DNA from: Zygaena filipendulae
Taxonomy: Eukaryota; Arthropoda; Insecta; Lepidoptera; Zygaenidae
Assembly (NCBI GenBank): GCA_907165275.2
Contig: OU015675.1
Span: 699,501-763,500, forward strand
Direction: 5' to 3'
DNA length: 64,000 nt
Shown: positions 42,808-54,721 of the stretch, one piece after another
How the letters are laid out: each line of letters starts with the position of its first letter
Position numbering within the stretch: position 1 is the first letter of the stretch
Translations under genes and position numbers: made by a program
The notes under the pieces: generated by a model
What the model was told of the DNA's origin: nothing
Database searches by the model: none
Seen by the model: only the letters and a program-made list of their open reading frames with translations

Positions 42808-43108
42808 ATAGGTAGAGATATTACAAATAGAGCTATAATCTCAATAAAAATTCAATGTGCGTGGAACGGCGCGACATTACCTACGTCTGCGCCTGAGTAG
42901 CTAAGGTGGTTCCACCATCCATGAGATAGCATCATCCTACATGCGCTATGGTCGTAACCATTTGGATCGGAGGCTATTGATAAAAAGACGAAATTCAGAA
43001 AGGTGTATTCTATAGTACAGTGGTATATAGAAGCAAAAAGGTGATTGGGGTGGCTCTACATTCCATGTAAGTTCTAACTGAGGGAGGGAAAATAATCAGT
43101 TCATAAAA

Positions 43109-43345
43109 GGACGCAGATAAGCAATAACACGTTAACCCACAAAATTAAGTTATCTATTCAGAACGATTTATTGAGAGTTAGGGAACGTTTTTTAATTGTG
43201 TGTTTACCTTATTACATTGTTTAGGTATGTAACTAAATATTGAACATGAAAAAATCTTGACAGAAAATGGCGCTATAATTTTAAAACTTTAATTTACTTA
43301 AAATTTCTCCAGTGTGGGTTAACACACTATTGCTTATCTATGTAC
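43109..43345. mobile_element. MITE of the GGACGCAGATAAGC family
   Basis: Both termini are present (the right end reads GTAC instead of GTCC), flanked by AAAA on both sides. Confidence 0.8.
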
Positions 43346-43965
43346 AAAAATAACCTTGTGAATATCATTAGATAGATACTTAGGTCTTTTAAAATCAGAA
43401 TGACATGACATATACAAACCAACCTTTTATTCAATAGGTCAATATTCAGGTCAATATATCTAGTTGATGGTATGTTTTCCTGGTACTTCCGTATAAAGTC
43501 TCTTCCCTCAACTTTTTAACTAGGGGGTGAAAAATTATGAAAAAATTAAAATGATACAGAACTCATAAAAATAATTTACTTATATTTTTCGTTCAGGGGA
43601 TGAATTATAGGTACCTATGCTATAGAAAAAAATATCGCGCTAAGACTAAAAATTAGATGAGCAAAGATGGCCGTGACCTTTTCTATGGCTTCAAATTGTG
43701 TAAATAATTTAGCTTACGTTCTTCGTACGAATGTTACGTGTTACATCGTTCGCACTTGGTTAGTCTTCGATATCGCTTGAATAAATATAAAAGTGACGCT
43801 TAACGAATAAAATAATATAGCGACGCGCTTTACTCTTATGGCGTACTTGGTTTAGTTAGAACGAGACACAATTTTTTTTTATCAATGTAACTAACCAGTT
43901 TTTTCGGTAACTAGTTTGTGCAAAGACAAATCAGTAAAATTACTAAATTTTACATAGGTCCATAA

Positions 43966-44164
43966 TCCTACTAATATTATAAATGTGAAAGTGTGGATGT
44001 TTGGATGTTTGTTACTCAATCACGCAAAAACGGCTGAACGGATTTGGATGAAATTTGGCATGCACGTTGTCAGGGGTACAGAGAAGGACATATGGTACTT
44101 TTTATACCGGAATTCCTGCGGGAACTCCGAAATTACCGCGGGTGAAACTGCGGGGCAAAGCTAG
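43966..44164 (+). mobile_element. Complete short Helitron, 199 bp
   Basis: TC at 43966 after A; CTAG at 44161-44164 before T. It shares length and nearly all sequence with 58829-59027, so both are recent. Confidence 0.88.
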
Positions 44165-44939
44165 TCTATTCATATACTGAACAAGAAGCATTCTCTAAGC
44201 AAAATAAACAAATATCACAATTATGTGAATTTTAGAGATCCTGTGGGAACTCCGCGATAAAAAGCACCCTGTGAACACTGCAGTTTTCTATAAGTGACAG
44301 AATTTTAAAATCGGTTCAGTAGTTCCAGAGATTACTTTCCTATAAACCAACTCACAAACTTACCAACTTTTTTTTTCTTTATAATATTATAGTAGATTTG
44401 TACTGTAAGTAATAATATGTAGCATAAATTGGCGAGAGCTTGATTATGTCGTTCTTTTATTAATCGTTAAAAAAAAATTAACGACAAGAATGCTTATAAA
44501 AAGTAGCAAGCTCATTCATTTCGTATCTATGTATAATTTAGTATTTATATTTTAATTAAGAAACTTGGCATTAAAAACATATTAATAAATACATGCAATT
44601 ACCAGCAACAATTATTATCGGATACAAGGTAATTGATCTACTATCAACTAATTTATCATGCGTGATAAATATAAACAAAATCAGTGTGTCTGTTTGTTGT
44701 TCTAGAAGTACTTAATATTTAAGGTCAATGAATTTTTCATTCATCTAGGTTTTTGGAAATGATTTAAAACTCAAAAACTACATATTCACTTGAAAACAGT
44801 GTCTATATCTATATTAGCTGAGGAATAAAAATAGACGTAGGCTACCGTTTAACCGATTTCAAAAATGGGAAGTCTTTATTCTCTTGGAAAATTATATATA
44901 TCTAAACAAGACAACGACGTGCGACGACAATTAGTTAAC

Positions 44940-45360
44940 TCATAATACCATACGTTGGAATCTGGGGGCACGGTAGTGCCCCCGCCAAGACGAGCCAGCA
45001 AAGCGCAAGGGCACTACCTACCTTTTCTCGAAGCGCTTCGTCGTTTTTTGAACCCTCATAACTTGGGTTTGGATTATGCTAGATCAACAAAATTTTCGGG
45101 ATATATTGTCAATAGCGGACTTATTGAACATATTAAGTTTTATTTGCATAGCTCCCATCCTTTAGATTTTATTGATATCTAAAAAACCCCGATTTCGTCA
45201 CTGACTCACTGATGATCATCAAAATTCTTAGGGTACTTCCTAATGTCCTAGAAAGCTGAAATTTGGTATGTAAGCTAGTATTAGTAAACAAACAACAAAA
45301 AAATTATAAAAATTGTAACTTTTATCTCTCAACCCCTTAAATTAGGGGATGGAAGTTTGT
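44940..45360. repeat. Interspersed repeat with GGGGGCACGGTAGTGCCCCC hairpin
   Basis: A near-perfect 20-base hairpin at about 44964 is followed by 'cgccaagacgagccagcaaa'. A later block contains 'actgactcactgatgatcat' and 'tttggtatgtaagc'. It looks like dispersed-repeat sequence; the 75-codon open frame at 44955 is not convincing as a gene. Confidence 0.45.
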
Positions 45361-45400
45361 ATGAGACTTCTGAAATTTTGACTTACAAAAATAAATGAAA

Positions 45401-45806
45401 TCCCAACAAAAACATTTTCATGTAAAATGTTGCCAAGACGAGACCATATACCAGCACTTTCAAAAAGTTATCAGATCTTATGTAGAGCCAAGCTTCTAAC
45501 TCTACAAGGTCTAACTTCACAAACTCTACACCTTAGCCAAAATATGTGGCTTGGCCGTTTCGTTACTACAAAGAACTATTATTATATAACAGAAAAGTAA
45601 TAAAAAATGGACCAATTTTTCACCTTAGGCCCATGTGAATGTAGCGAAATGGCCAAGCCACATATTTTGGCTAAGGTGTAGAGTTTGTGAAGTTAGACCT
45701 TGTAGAGTTAGAAGCTTGGCTCTACATAAGAACTGATAACTTTTTGAAAGTGCTGGTATATGGTCTCGTCTTGGCAACATTTTACATGAAAATGTTTTTG
45801 TTGGGA
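45401..45806. repeat. Foldback with 163-bp arms, about 99% matched
   Basis: The left arm at 45401-45563 begins TCCCAACAAAAACATTTTCA and the right arm at 45644-45806 is its complement. Only two differences were seen by eye (near 'cagatctt' and 'ggccgttt'). The 80-base centre is 'ttactacaaagaac' to 'catgtgaatgtag'. No coding sequence. Confidence 0.92.
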
Positions 45807-46721
45807 TTATTGTTTACAAAAATTAATTAAAGAATATTGTACTTGATTAGTACCAGTTCATTTCTAGATAGATAGATATTTATTTTCTCTTTAAAATTAC
45901 ATTTACGTTTTATGTCAAAATTAAATAAATTCACTAAAGAGATTGTCAATATAATTAAAAGTTTGAAATAATAATCTACAACCACCAGTATAAAAGTTTT
46001 ATGATGTAGCCAATGCTCCCCTTACTGCTCTCCTTTTGTTTTAGGCTACAGACGTGTGTAACTCGAATGTGAATAATATATAAATAAATACTTATAATAA
46101 TTGCTCAGTCTATACGTTTTCTTTGTCTCTCATAACCGCTTTCAATAAAAACAAGACAATATTATGACACTAAGTAATGTTAAAGGTTAACAAATAAGTA
46201 GTACCTACCTACATGGTGTTACAGAAAGGTGAAGTCATATTTGACGATTGTGTTCACTTTATCATCTGCAAGATTTGACACAAGTACCTAACGGAACTAG
46301 TAGGATGAATAAACTACCTTAAAAGCAAGGTTTGTCTTTATTAATTTGTCTGTAAAAACCCTAAACGGTAATAAACATTTAAACGAACTTGAACCTAGCT
46401 GTTTAGGTAACTGATTTATGACCTAACTTTTTCATATTAAACTGACTCTTTCGTGAAAAGAGGCAAAATTACAAAAAAAGGCATTTCGAAAAAAAAACAG
46501 TTTCTTTGTTTTTCCATAGAGCAGCCCTATGACGCCGTGACGGAAAATGAATTTTCACTTCCATCCGTACCGTGCGATAAAGAACTTCGTTCTAAAATTA
46601 AATAAAATATTCCCATCAAAATAATATAATTGTAAATTAGTGAAAATTTTACTGTGAAAATAATTATTATATTTGTTTGTTGCCACGAGCTCTATTCATT
46701 ATGACTTCAGAAAATACTTAC

Positions 46722-46793
46722 CAGCATAAAATTAAGGTTGCACGATTTTAAAACTTATATCCACGGGTTTAAAGTACACAATTGAATTTAACT
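46722..46793 (-). promoter_or_regulatory. Candidate start site and non-coding first exon (minus strand)
   Basis: On the minus strand TCAGT at 46795-46791 (start A46793) is followed 72 bases later by a strong donor, CTG|GTAAGTATT (exon end 46722). There is no ATG-led frame of note. The 14-exon gene has a strong acceptor at 35036 and needs such an exon, so this is the best candidate, implying an 11.7-kb intron. No clear TATA box. Confidence 0.4.
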
Positions 46794-47224
46794 GAACCGC
46801 ACACAAAGATAGAATTTCAATTAAGTTTTAATGTTGTTCTAAAAACAAAATTACGTTTGCCGCCCAGTCTTTCACAGCACAGTTCAATTTGAATCTTGTG
46901 TGGTTGTGATAAAGTTTTGTTTCGATTTTGGGTATCACAAAGATTGTTTTGGCGCTAAAACGTCAAACACACGCGCGTCTCGAACAAAATGCGTCGTACG
47001 ACTGATTTCTCAGTTCTTATCGAATATTTTGTTATGCGTGTGAGCCGATTGTTTGAAAATAGTCAAGTGTTTTTATATTTAGCTGTAACCCGCGGCTTCG
47101 CTTGTCTATTGTAGGTATATCTAGATAGGCAATAAACCCGGTGCTTGCGGTTGAACCCGATAAAGGCCTGCCGTTTTCGGGTTAAAACTTTGTTTCAACT
47201 TGTGCTTTTTTAGTTTATTGAATA

Positions 47225-47613
47225 AAACCGACTTCCAAAAACACAAAACTGAAAAGCTAAAAATAAAAAGCTAAAAATAACAAAATACCGATTTAATCCA
47301 AAAGGCAAAAACACACGTAGATAATATTATTATTGGTTTGTGCTACCACTGATCGGTTTGAATTCGGTGACAAGCCCGCTGGTGTCTGCCCACTTGGGTT
47401 GTTCTGCTCACGAAGAGCTGGTGGCGGGAGTCGACTTAGCCCATCTACCCCCTCCATATTTGGCTTGTCACCGACTTCATACCGATCAGTGGTAGCACAA
47501 ACCAATAATAATATTATCTACGTGTGTTTTTGCCTTTTGGATTAAATCGGTATTTTGTTATTTTTAGCTTTTTATTTTTAGCTTTTCAGTTTTGTGTTTT
47601 TGGAAGTCGGTTT
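47225..47613. repeat. Foldback with about 140-bp arms, GGAAGTCGG ends
   Basis: The left arm starts AAAACCGACTTCCAAAAACA and the right arm ends with its complement. The arms pair without visible break down to 'gtgctaccactgatcgg'; the roughly 105-bp centre is GC-richer. The two arms give mirror-image 70-codon frames on opposite strands, an artefact of the palindrome. The right end runs into the GGAAGTCGG element beginning near 47595. Confidence 0.85.
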
Positions 47614-48418
47614 TAATTTTTTTGTTAAAAATTTTTGTTTATTTTTCGCTTTTAAGTGACTTAGTTGATAATTTCTCTAAGTTACAATAGCCTAATGTCA
47701 ACTGCTCATCACCTTTTACAAAATATTACTTTTCCCGACGCAGGGACGTCAATTGTTGAGGAGTTCTCCTAGTGCTTCACCATCAGTTCCACTTCACCAT
47801 ATACATTGTGACGGACATAAATTGTTTAGAAACCATATTAAAGTTGAAGTTCAGAACCCGTGAAATACCTATTATTGAGTAGTTCCGATGACCATCTGTG
47901 GTCTTCATCATCAGTTCCACTTCTTCAAATTTTGCTTTCCGAAAGCAAATAAACGATTTACTATAAAAAATACAAAAATCGCTATAGGTGTACCTATAAT
48001 TTTTGAAGAGTTCCCTCGATTACTCCAAGATCCCATCATCAGATATCAATTTGGTGACAATGGAATCGATTTGGGAGTATCCCCTTTCAAACAAAAAAAC
48101 AATTGTTGAAATCGCTCCAATCGGAACCCATGAAATAGGTATTATTGTTAAGTAGTTCTGATGACCATCCGTGGTCTTCATCATCAGTTCTACTTCTTCA
48201 AATTTTGCTTTTCATCAGCAAATGAACGATTTACTATAAAAAATACCCAAATCGCTATAGGTGTGCCTATAATTTTTGAAGAGTTCCCTCGATTTCTCCA
48301 AGATCCCATCATCAGATCCCGACTTGGTGGCAATGGGACCTAATTGGGAGTAAACCCTTTCAAACAAAAAAAGAATTTTCCAAATCGGTCCAACCGTCTT
48401 CGAGTAATCGGTGAACAT
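47595..48418. mobile_element. GGAAGTCGGTT element with tandem 273-bp unit, copy 2
   Basis: Same order of blocks as 19353-20214; the unit marker 'gttccgatgaccat' (second time 'gttctgatgaccat') occurs at 47882 and 48155, again 273 bp apart. The right terminus is missing after 'cttcgagtaatcggtga'. Confidence 0.7.
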
Positions 48419-48518
48419 ACATCATCATCATTTGGCTCCTCACATAAATCGACCACGCGACACGAGATCTATTAGTCAGTCTCACTAACCACTAAACCAA
48501 CGGTGTCTATCTATCTAA

Positions 48519-48746
48519 TCTAATATATATAAATCACGTGTCACGTTGTTTGTCCGCGATGGACTCCGAAACTACTGAACGGATTTTGATAAAATTTTGC
48601 AACCGTTTATAATATGGTCCAACTTAAAAGATAGGATAGTTTTTATTCTGGAATTCCCTCGGGAACTGAAGGACAGAGTACTTTTTTCCCGCAACCTCCG
48701 CGGGAACTCCGAAATTACCGCGGATGAAATCGCGCGGGACAGCTAG
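48519..48746 (+). mobile_element. Short Helitron, first of a tandem pair
   Basis: TC at 48519 after A ('tctaatatatataaatcacg'); CTAG at 48743-48746. It is followed with no spacer by the TC of the next copy. Confidence 0.85.
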
Positions 48747-48993
48747 TCTAATATATATAAATCACGTGTCACGTTGTTTGTCCGCGATGGACTCCGAAAC
48801 TACTGAACAGATTTTGATAAAATTTTGTAACCATTCATAAAATGGTCCAACTTAAAATATAGGATAGTTTTTATCCCGGAATTCCCGCGGGAACTCCAGA
48901 ACTCAGGGGTACAAAGAAGGACGTAGAGTACTTTCCCGGAATTCCCGCGGAAACTCCGAAATTACCGCGGATGGAATTGCGGGGGACAGCTAG
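48747..48993 (+). mobile_element. Short Helitron, second of a tandem pair
   Basis: Starts TCTAATATATATAAATC directly after the CTAG of the first copy and ends with CTAG at 48990-48993 before T. Confidence 0.85.
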
Positions 48994-48999
48994 TACCTA

Positions 49000-49190
49000 C
49001 CTATATAAAATCCTTTGTCCTGAATGACTGATGGATCAACGCTCAGCCTAAACCGCTGATCGTAGAGATCTGAAACTTGAAGGGTGTGATTTTTGAATGA
49101 CGTAGGCATCCGATAAGAAAGGATTTTTGAAAATTCTACCCTTAGGGGTAGTAGTGGGGGGCAAAATATCTATGGAACAATTCCTCGGAA
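49000..49190 (+). repeat. Helitron-related fragment (TTTGTCCTGAATGACTG variant)
   Basis: It shares 'tttgtcctgaatgactg', 'tggatcaacgc', 'gtagagatctgaaacttg' and 'gataagaaaggattttt' with 51243-51487. The 3' end is lost. Confidence 0.6.
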
Positions 49191-50102
49191 ACTCCAGCCA
49201 GTCAACAATATAAGTGTTATGTTTGAGTCAATTTATATCAAGTTTATGGCAACTCTCCCTCCTCACACTTGTCAAATACATAAGATAGAATAATGGCGTG
49301 ATTAAGTGATTTTGCATGTTCCTAAAATAAAGATTTAATTAATAAATATAATGTAGTTATGATTTAATACATAACAATAAGTACTTAATATACTCGTGGG
49401 TACTTCTCAAGTTATAGGTACTTGAGGATGTAGGTATAGAAGCTATAGAATAATTTGCGTAAGTTGTCAAGGTTGCCTTGATATTTACCTACTTAGAAGG
49501 CGATCGAAGTACCAATTTAGATATTAGACCTCTTTTGAAGCGAAGGTAAGTGGATAAGTAATATTTAAAAAGTTTATTGAGTACCTATAAATACTATTTA
49601 GACAATACAGCCTACCTATTTAGAAAACTATTCCATAGTCCACGTTTTTGAAGTTGCATTTTTTTTGTATTTACCGCTTTCGGGAAAACTAACGAAACTA
49701 GGACAAGTCAGATATTTATAAATATTGAAATTAGTTATATTGTAATACATGAGATGCGTTTCAATGTTTTTTTAATACAGTTGCTCAAAAAGTGGCATAT
49801 TGCAGGGACGTATAGCGTTCGGGAACTGGGCTATTACATACTCGAGCTTTTTCTTTACCTTTTCCGAACTCGTGCGTTCTCTTTCCCAACTGTCAAAAAT
49901 GGCGACACGACTTTGACACACTTTTTGCATTGCGAAACGTAGGTTTCGCATTACTCAGAGAGAAGGTAACTAATACGACTAGCGCCATCTTTTGATCACA
50001 GTTGGAACTTAGTTGAGTTTATTTTGTTTTTGATATTTTATTAAATTGCTTAATTTTTTCGCAACTGTATTAAAAATAGTTGTTCAGTACACGTGCGGAA
50101 CC

Positions 50103-50192
50103 GTCATTGCAAAGAGTTCCGACTGTCAACCCTCACCTTCGGCTGCGCCTCGGCTCGGGTCGACATTTGTCGGAACTCTTTGCAATGACAGC
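50103..50192. repeat. Short hairpin around a GC-rich centre
   Basis: 'tcattgcaaagagttccgac' pairs with 'gtcggaactctttgcaatga', enclosing about 48 bp with 'ccttcggctgcgcctcggct'. Confidence 0.65.
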
Positions 50193-50547
50193 CTTTCCAC
50201 AGTTGTAATGAAATATACTATTGTGCATAGGCCCAAAGAAGATATTACATAATCAGCGATGCAATGCGAAACCGGCCCCAAAAAGAACTACGAAGATAAT
50301 AAAATTCAAAAACTGTAAAAAAGCTGTAAAATTTAAACACTGAGAAAAACTAAAAATTTACAGACTCTGCAACTAATCTTTGGTTGATAAATAATCTTTA
50401 GTTCTGCTGAAAGTTATAGATGGATATATCCATAGAAAATTAATTGGACTTACCCTAGGTCCTGAAACTCCGCCCTCAATCCCGATTGGCTGGCCAGCAT
50501 CGCGTTTCCGACCAATCACACGAAAGATTTAACACCCCTATTCGAAA

Positions 50548-50799
50548 TTTAAATTCTTATACTTCTCTACGAACATCAGTCGCTCACGGACCGTGCTGGT
50601 GCCAACAACAGACTGAACTGTTATTTTGCATTATTGCGTTTTAGACAAATAAACGGTCAATGAAGTAAATTGTATTCGTGATGAATTGATTAAATAATTA
50701 GATATAGTTAATTAGCGTGGTGATTGCGAAGTTTTATTGTTTGTGTTGTATTGATTTAACTTTTTAAATGATTGTGAATGATTCTTTGAATAAATAGAG
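50548..50799 (+). promoter_or_regulatory. Candidate promoter and non-coding first exon of the bHLH gene
   Basis: TTTAAAT at 50548 lies about 30 bases ahead of ATCAGT (start A50578). A strong donor, AGAG|GTAAGATAG, ends the exon at 50799. The roughly 220-base exon contains short upstream ATGs but no long frame. An acceptor TCACAG just before the coding ATG at 53169 fits a 5' UTR intron. The link to the bHLH gene is inferred from strand and distance. Confidence 0.45.
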
Positions 50800-51242
50800 G
50801 TAAGATAGTAAAAGTAGTTACATCTGATGTAACTATAATATTATGCTTAGACGGTTCAGTGTCGGAAGAGGTGGTCCGAGGAGATAGGCATACCGGTCAG
50901 GTAGAGGCTATAACCATAGGAATCGAATACGAAAGTGGGAAAAGAGGGCTTTAATTGCCTACCCTCCGCGAGAAAAGCGTAAGGTTATGGCCCATATCTT
51001 ATGATATAATTTAATAATAATATTTTCTCCAAGATGGAAAATAAAAGCAAAGACATTTAATGATAGGTAAAATATCTATTGACCAGAGAGGCGATATAGG
51101 CGAGACAATATGGTTCATACCAAACGCTCATAATAATATATTTTCTACAATCTTCCACGCGCACAATCAATATCGAAAACAGTTCAAGTGAAAACGTTAA
51201 CAAATGGCCTTTAATACAATATTTCGTTACGTTAATGAATAA

Positions 51243-51487
51243 TCTATATATATAAAATGCTTTGTCCTGAATGACTGTTGGATCAACGCACAGCCACAGC
51301 CTAAACCGCTGCTTGTAGAGATCTGAAACTTGGAGGGTGTGTTCTTTGTATGACGTAGGCATACGATAAGAAAGGATTTTTTTTAAGTTCAACCCCTAAG
51401 GGGATGAAAAGGGGTTGCAAAGTTTGTATGAAACAATTCCGCGGGAACTTCGAAATTATCGCGGGTGAAACCGCGCCGGACAACTAG
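51243..51487 (+). mobile_element. Complete short Helitron, 245 bp
   Basis: TC at 51243 ('aatctatatatataaaatgc') after A, hairpin 'gcgggtgaaaccgcgcc', CTAG at 51484-51487 before T. It sits in the presumed first intron of the bHLH gene. Confidence 0.8.
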
Positions 51488-52385
51488 TCATTAGTATATT
51501 CGTAATGAATAGCTTTGTGCTATCTACAAACATCCTACAACACTGGTTTTCGTCTGTTTTCCCTTCTTGACTGTTCCGTGGTTACCCACAGTCATCGATA
51601 ATATCTTCATTGGAACCGAAATTACAATATTGTATCCAGTAAAAATAGAAGCACCAATCATTGACCCAACGATGACTTTCAAAATATACTGTCCTTCGTC
51701 TACATTGTTTTTTTTATTTTTAAAATCAATAGCTTTCGCCTTTTTTAAGGTTTCTTTATCCGTACTGTCCGTCTGCCAGTCTGTTCGTCTGTCACCACGC
51801 TGTATCTCATGAACCGTGATAGTTGAACAGTTGAAATATTCACAGATGATGTTTTTCTGTTGCCGCTATAACAACAAATAGTTAAAATAAAGAACAGAAT
51901 AAAATAAATAGATATTTAAGGGGCCTCCCATACAACAAACGTGATTTTTTGCCGTTTTTATTGATAATGTAATGGTACGGAACCCTTTGTGTCCGACGGT
52001 TTTTTTTTTTAAACTAGTGGATGGAGTAAACTAGTGAAATAAAAATTGTAAGTCAAAAATATTTATCACCATTTATCATATTTATCACAGAAATAGATAC
52101 TTTGATACTCCGTTTATGAATTGTTTAAAATATAAATTATTTATTATTTATGTATTCTTTGTTAATAAATAGGTACCTAGTCGTAAGAATGTAATTCAAC
52201 GAATAATATAATTAACTCTGTATCTAAATAAAGCTCTATTGTTTTCGCAAAACCGGATGCTTTTATCAACGGATACGCTATATATAGGAAATGGGTTTAA
52301 CCGTTCTACCGTCAAGAGTTTATTGTTTGCTTCGTTTTATTTCTGCAAAATATGTACATATATTTAAAATATTACCTACTAACCT

Positions 52386-52850
52386 ACTGCTCCGCGCGTT
52401 TTCACCCACGTCAATTTCGGGGATCCGGCGGGATTTTTTCGGATAAGAGTACCTACCCTACACTGAGAGAAATTGTTCGGGAAAGTTCGCGACCGAAAGT
52501 TCCCCACTGAAAAATCTGTCTTCAGTATTTCTGCTACCGGTGACCGGTTGGCACTTGGACACCATATTTGATCACTAAACTCTTCCTGTAGTTTGCACTT
52601 CATCACCATCACCACCACCACCACCGCACCACCGCACGGGGTCGGTCACTGCGTCACTGAGATTGTGACCAAAACATCTTTCGGGCCACCGAAGAGGGCG
52701 ACCGAAACCTCTTCGGTCTGATTGATTTCTCTCCGTGTATATCTTTTTCTGTATCCACTGAGAACATGTACGCAAAATTTCATGACGATCGCGATCGGTT
52801 GAGCCGTCAAGGCGTCAAAGCGTAACAAACAAAACAAACTCACTTTTGTA
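52386..52850 (-). mobile_element. Short Helitron split by a MITE
   Basis: The 3' half ('ctccgcgcgttttcacccac' to 'gataagagtacc') and the 5' half ('tccactgagaacatgtacgc' to 'aacaaacaaaacaaactcac') are separated by the element at 52461-52737. Confidence 0.7.
52461..52737. mobile_element. 277-bp MITE with CACTGAGAGAAATT termini nested in a Helitron
   Basis: Left CACTGAGAGAAATTG and right (read in reverse) CACGGAGAGAAATCA form imperfect inverted termini of about 15 bp, flanked by TA on both sides. The interior includes a (CACCAT/CACCAC)n stretch and an inner palindrome around 'gaccgaaacctcttcggtc'. Confidence 0.7.
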
Positions 52851-53168
52851 GTAAGGGTAAAGGTTTCTGTTCAAGTGATGTAAATAAAAAAGATAATGTA
52901 GAATTAATTGCTCTTTGGTCCTTATTAATTGCTTCTATTGAGAATGGCAATGCAATGTATCTAATACCTATTTATGCAATACCGGATCTAGGTATAGTCG
53001 AAAATTACATATTTTTTACATATTCTCATAATCATTTCAAGTGAAATAACCTATAGAATGAAAGTCATGTTGATGACGATGACGTTAGTTTTACCACTGG
53101 TAATATATTTGGTTGTGGTTTTGGTTACGGTACACCGTCGTGTTTGGTCACAGACAGCATCCAAGACA

Positions 53169-54721
53169 ATGGCGTCGGACCAAGAGTCGTGTTCTGATGA
53201 GGAGCCAGACAGTGAGATGCTCAGCGATGACTTCTGTCTTCCCGACAGTGATGATGACAGGCATTCAGCGAGGAGTGTGCAGGTCTGATGCATAATGCGG
53301 TTTTATATGAACGCAGCGTTCCACTTTCCAGTCTGGGCGTATTTTATTTATACTTACTGTTCCCTTGGGTTTCATTCGCGTTACTTGTCCATTTTCCTAA
53401 AACGTCCACTCTTCTAAAACTTCCACTTACCTAAAATGTCCACTTTCCTGAAATGTCAATTCTCATTTGTGTTCCATTTTCCAACGGAATTTCGAACGCA
53501 ACTAATGCTCTATATTGTGTAATATCAAAGGGTACCTAATAGCTCTATAAAATTACATTTTCCTACCTTTATGATTCTGGACCCAGAGTGTTACTCCTGT
53601 CAAAGATTGCAAGCGTTCCCTGTACCAAAAAATTAAAGTGATCAACCAATTTTGTCAGTTTACTAGTATAGTATTATATTATCTGTGGTACTATTCTTGA
53701 GAACTAAGTTCCACGTATGTTTCACCCTAGAACCTCCAAGAGGACCTCTCGGCCCTTAACTCCTGTCTGCTGCGCCCCCCTGGAAAGCTCTTCACCAACT
53801 GCCGGGAGAGATGGCGGCAGCAAAATGTCAGCGGTGCTTTCGCTGAGCTAAGGAGGCTGGTTCCAACACATCCACCAGATAAGAAACTATCCAAAAATGA
53901 GATATTGAGGATGGCAATAAGGTTACTAAGCATTTTTAAGTATTTTATTTATCACTTCTCCTAAAAAATTTGTTTTGTAATTGGGAAATAAGTTGAAGTA
54001 GACATAATACCAAAGACGGTATCAGTTTTATTTAATTCTTTGTGCTAAATATTTCATTACCAAAAAATCAAATCAATAGAAACAGTCACACACCTAAAGC
54101 TCTGAGTTTTCAAGAAATTTTCTCTAACTTTAATAAGAAACCTTCAGCTTACTTTTATCTACTCTTTAAAAGCGTAATATTTAACATTATCTTCAACAAA
54201 GGTTTCTTTTCCAATCCAGGTACATCAGACTTTTATACGAAGTTATAGAATGGCAGAAGAGTCACGGTCTCACGAACAAAGAGAATACGTCAACATTCGC
54301 CATCAAATGCGAATCGCCGCTCAGCCCCCAAACGAGACGTCTCCGCCTCAAAAGACCGCACCTCAACGATGAGGACTGCCCCAAAACTAAACAGTACCAT
54401 GAAGGACCTGACTGTCCAAAATACGGGAACGAAGAAAACGAGGAAAGCTCCATTCGAAGGGGTCACCAAAGGAGCTTCCATCAGAAAATGGACTTTTACT
54501 TCAGCAAAGATCATCTCAGGGTTCTGCGGAGCCATTACTACTTCCCGCCAAGATGGCGGCACAATGTTCCGTTGAGAAATCTGACGGGTGATCGAAACGG
54601 TAATAACTTGCTGATGATCGCTCCAGCGCCCATCCAGAATGATAAAAGCGATGAAGTTAAGAATGGAGTCGGACAGAATGGGACAACGGAGAAGAATGAT
54701 AAAGAGAGAGCCAACAAATAG
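53169..54721 (+). CDS. HLH3B: TAL1/HLH3B-type bHLH transcription factor
   Basis: Three coding exons, 53169-53282, 53731-53921 and 54220-54721, join in phase to 268 residues. The bHLH domain (about 58-111) reads [40 protein letters not shown], then MAIR joined across the second intron to [13 protein letters not shown], the TAL/SCL/LYL class signature. Such factors bind E-boxes as heterodimers with a Daughterless/E-type partner. The acidic N-terminus ([16 protein letters not shown]) is short, and the 150-residue C-terminus after the domain is basic and low in recognisable motifs. The basic region has Cys62 where Ser is usual (TNSRERWRQQ). The first coding exon is less certain because its donor GTCTGA is weak; the other splice sites are fair to good. 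A possible AATAAA is at 55461. The upstream hydrophobic in-frame stretch from 53058 is treated as intron. Confidence 0.88.

Noticed and set aside
47293..47545. Two 70-codon frames on opposite strands with the same ends
   Set aside because: They are the mirror products of a foldback, not genes.
53058..53168. Hydrophobic N-terminal extension of the bHLH factor (possible signal peptide)
   Set aside because: A nuclear factor should not be secreted, and a TCACAG acceptor just before the ATG at 53169 makes this intron or 5' UTR.
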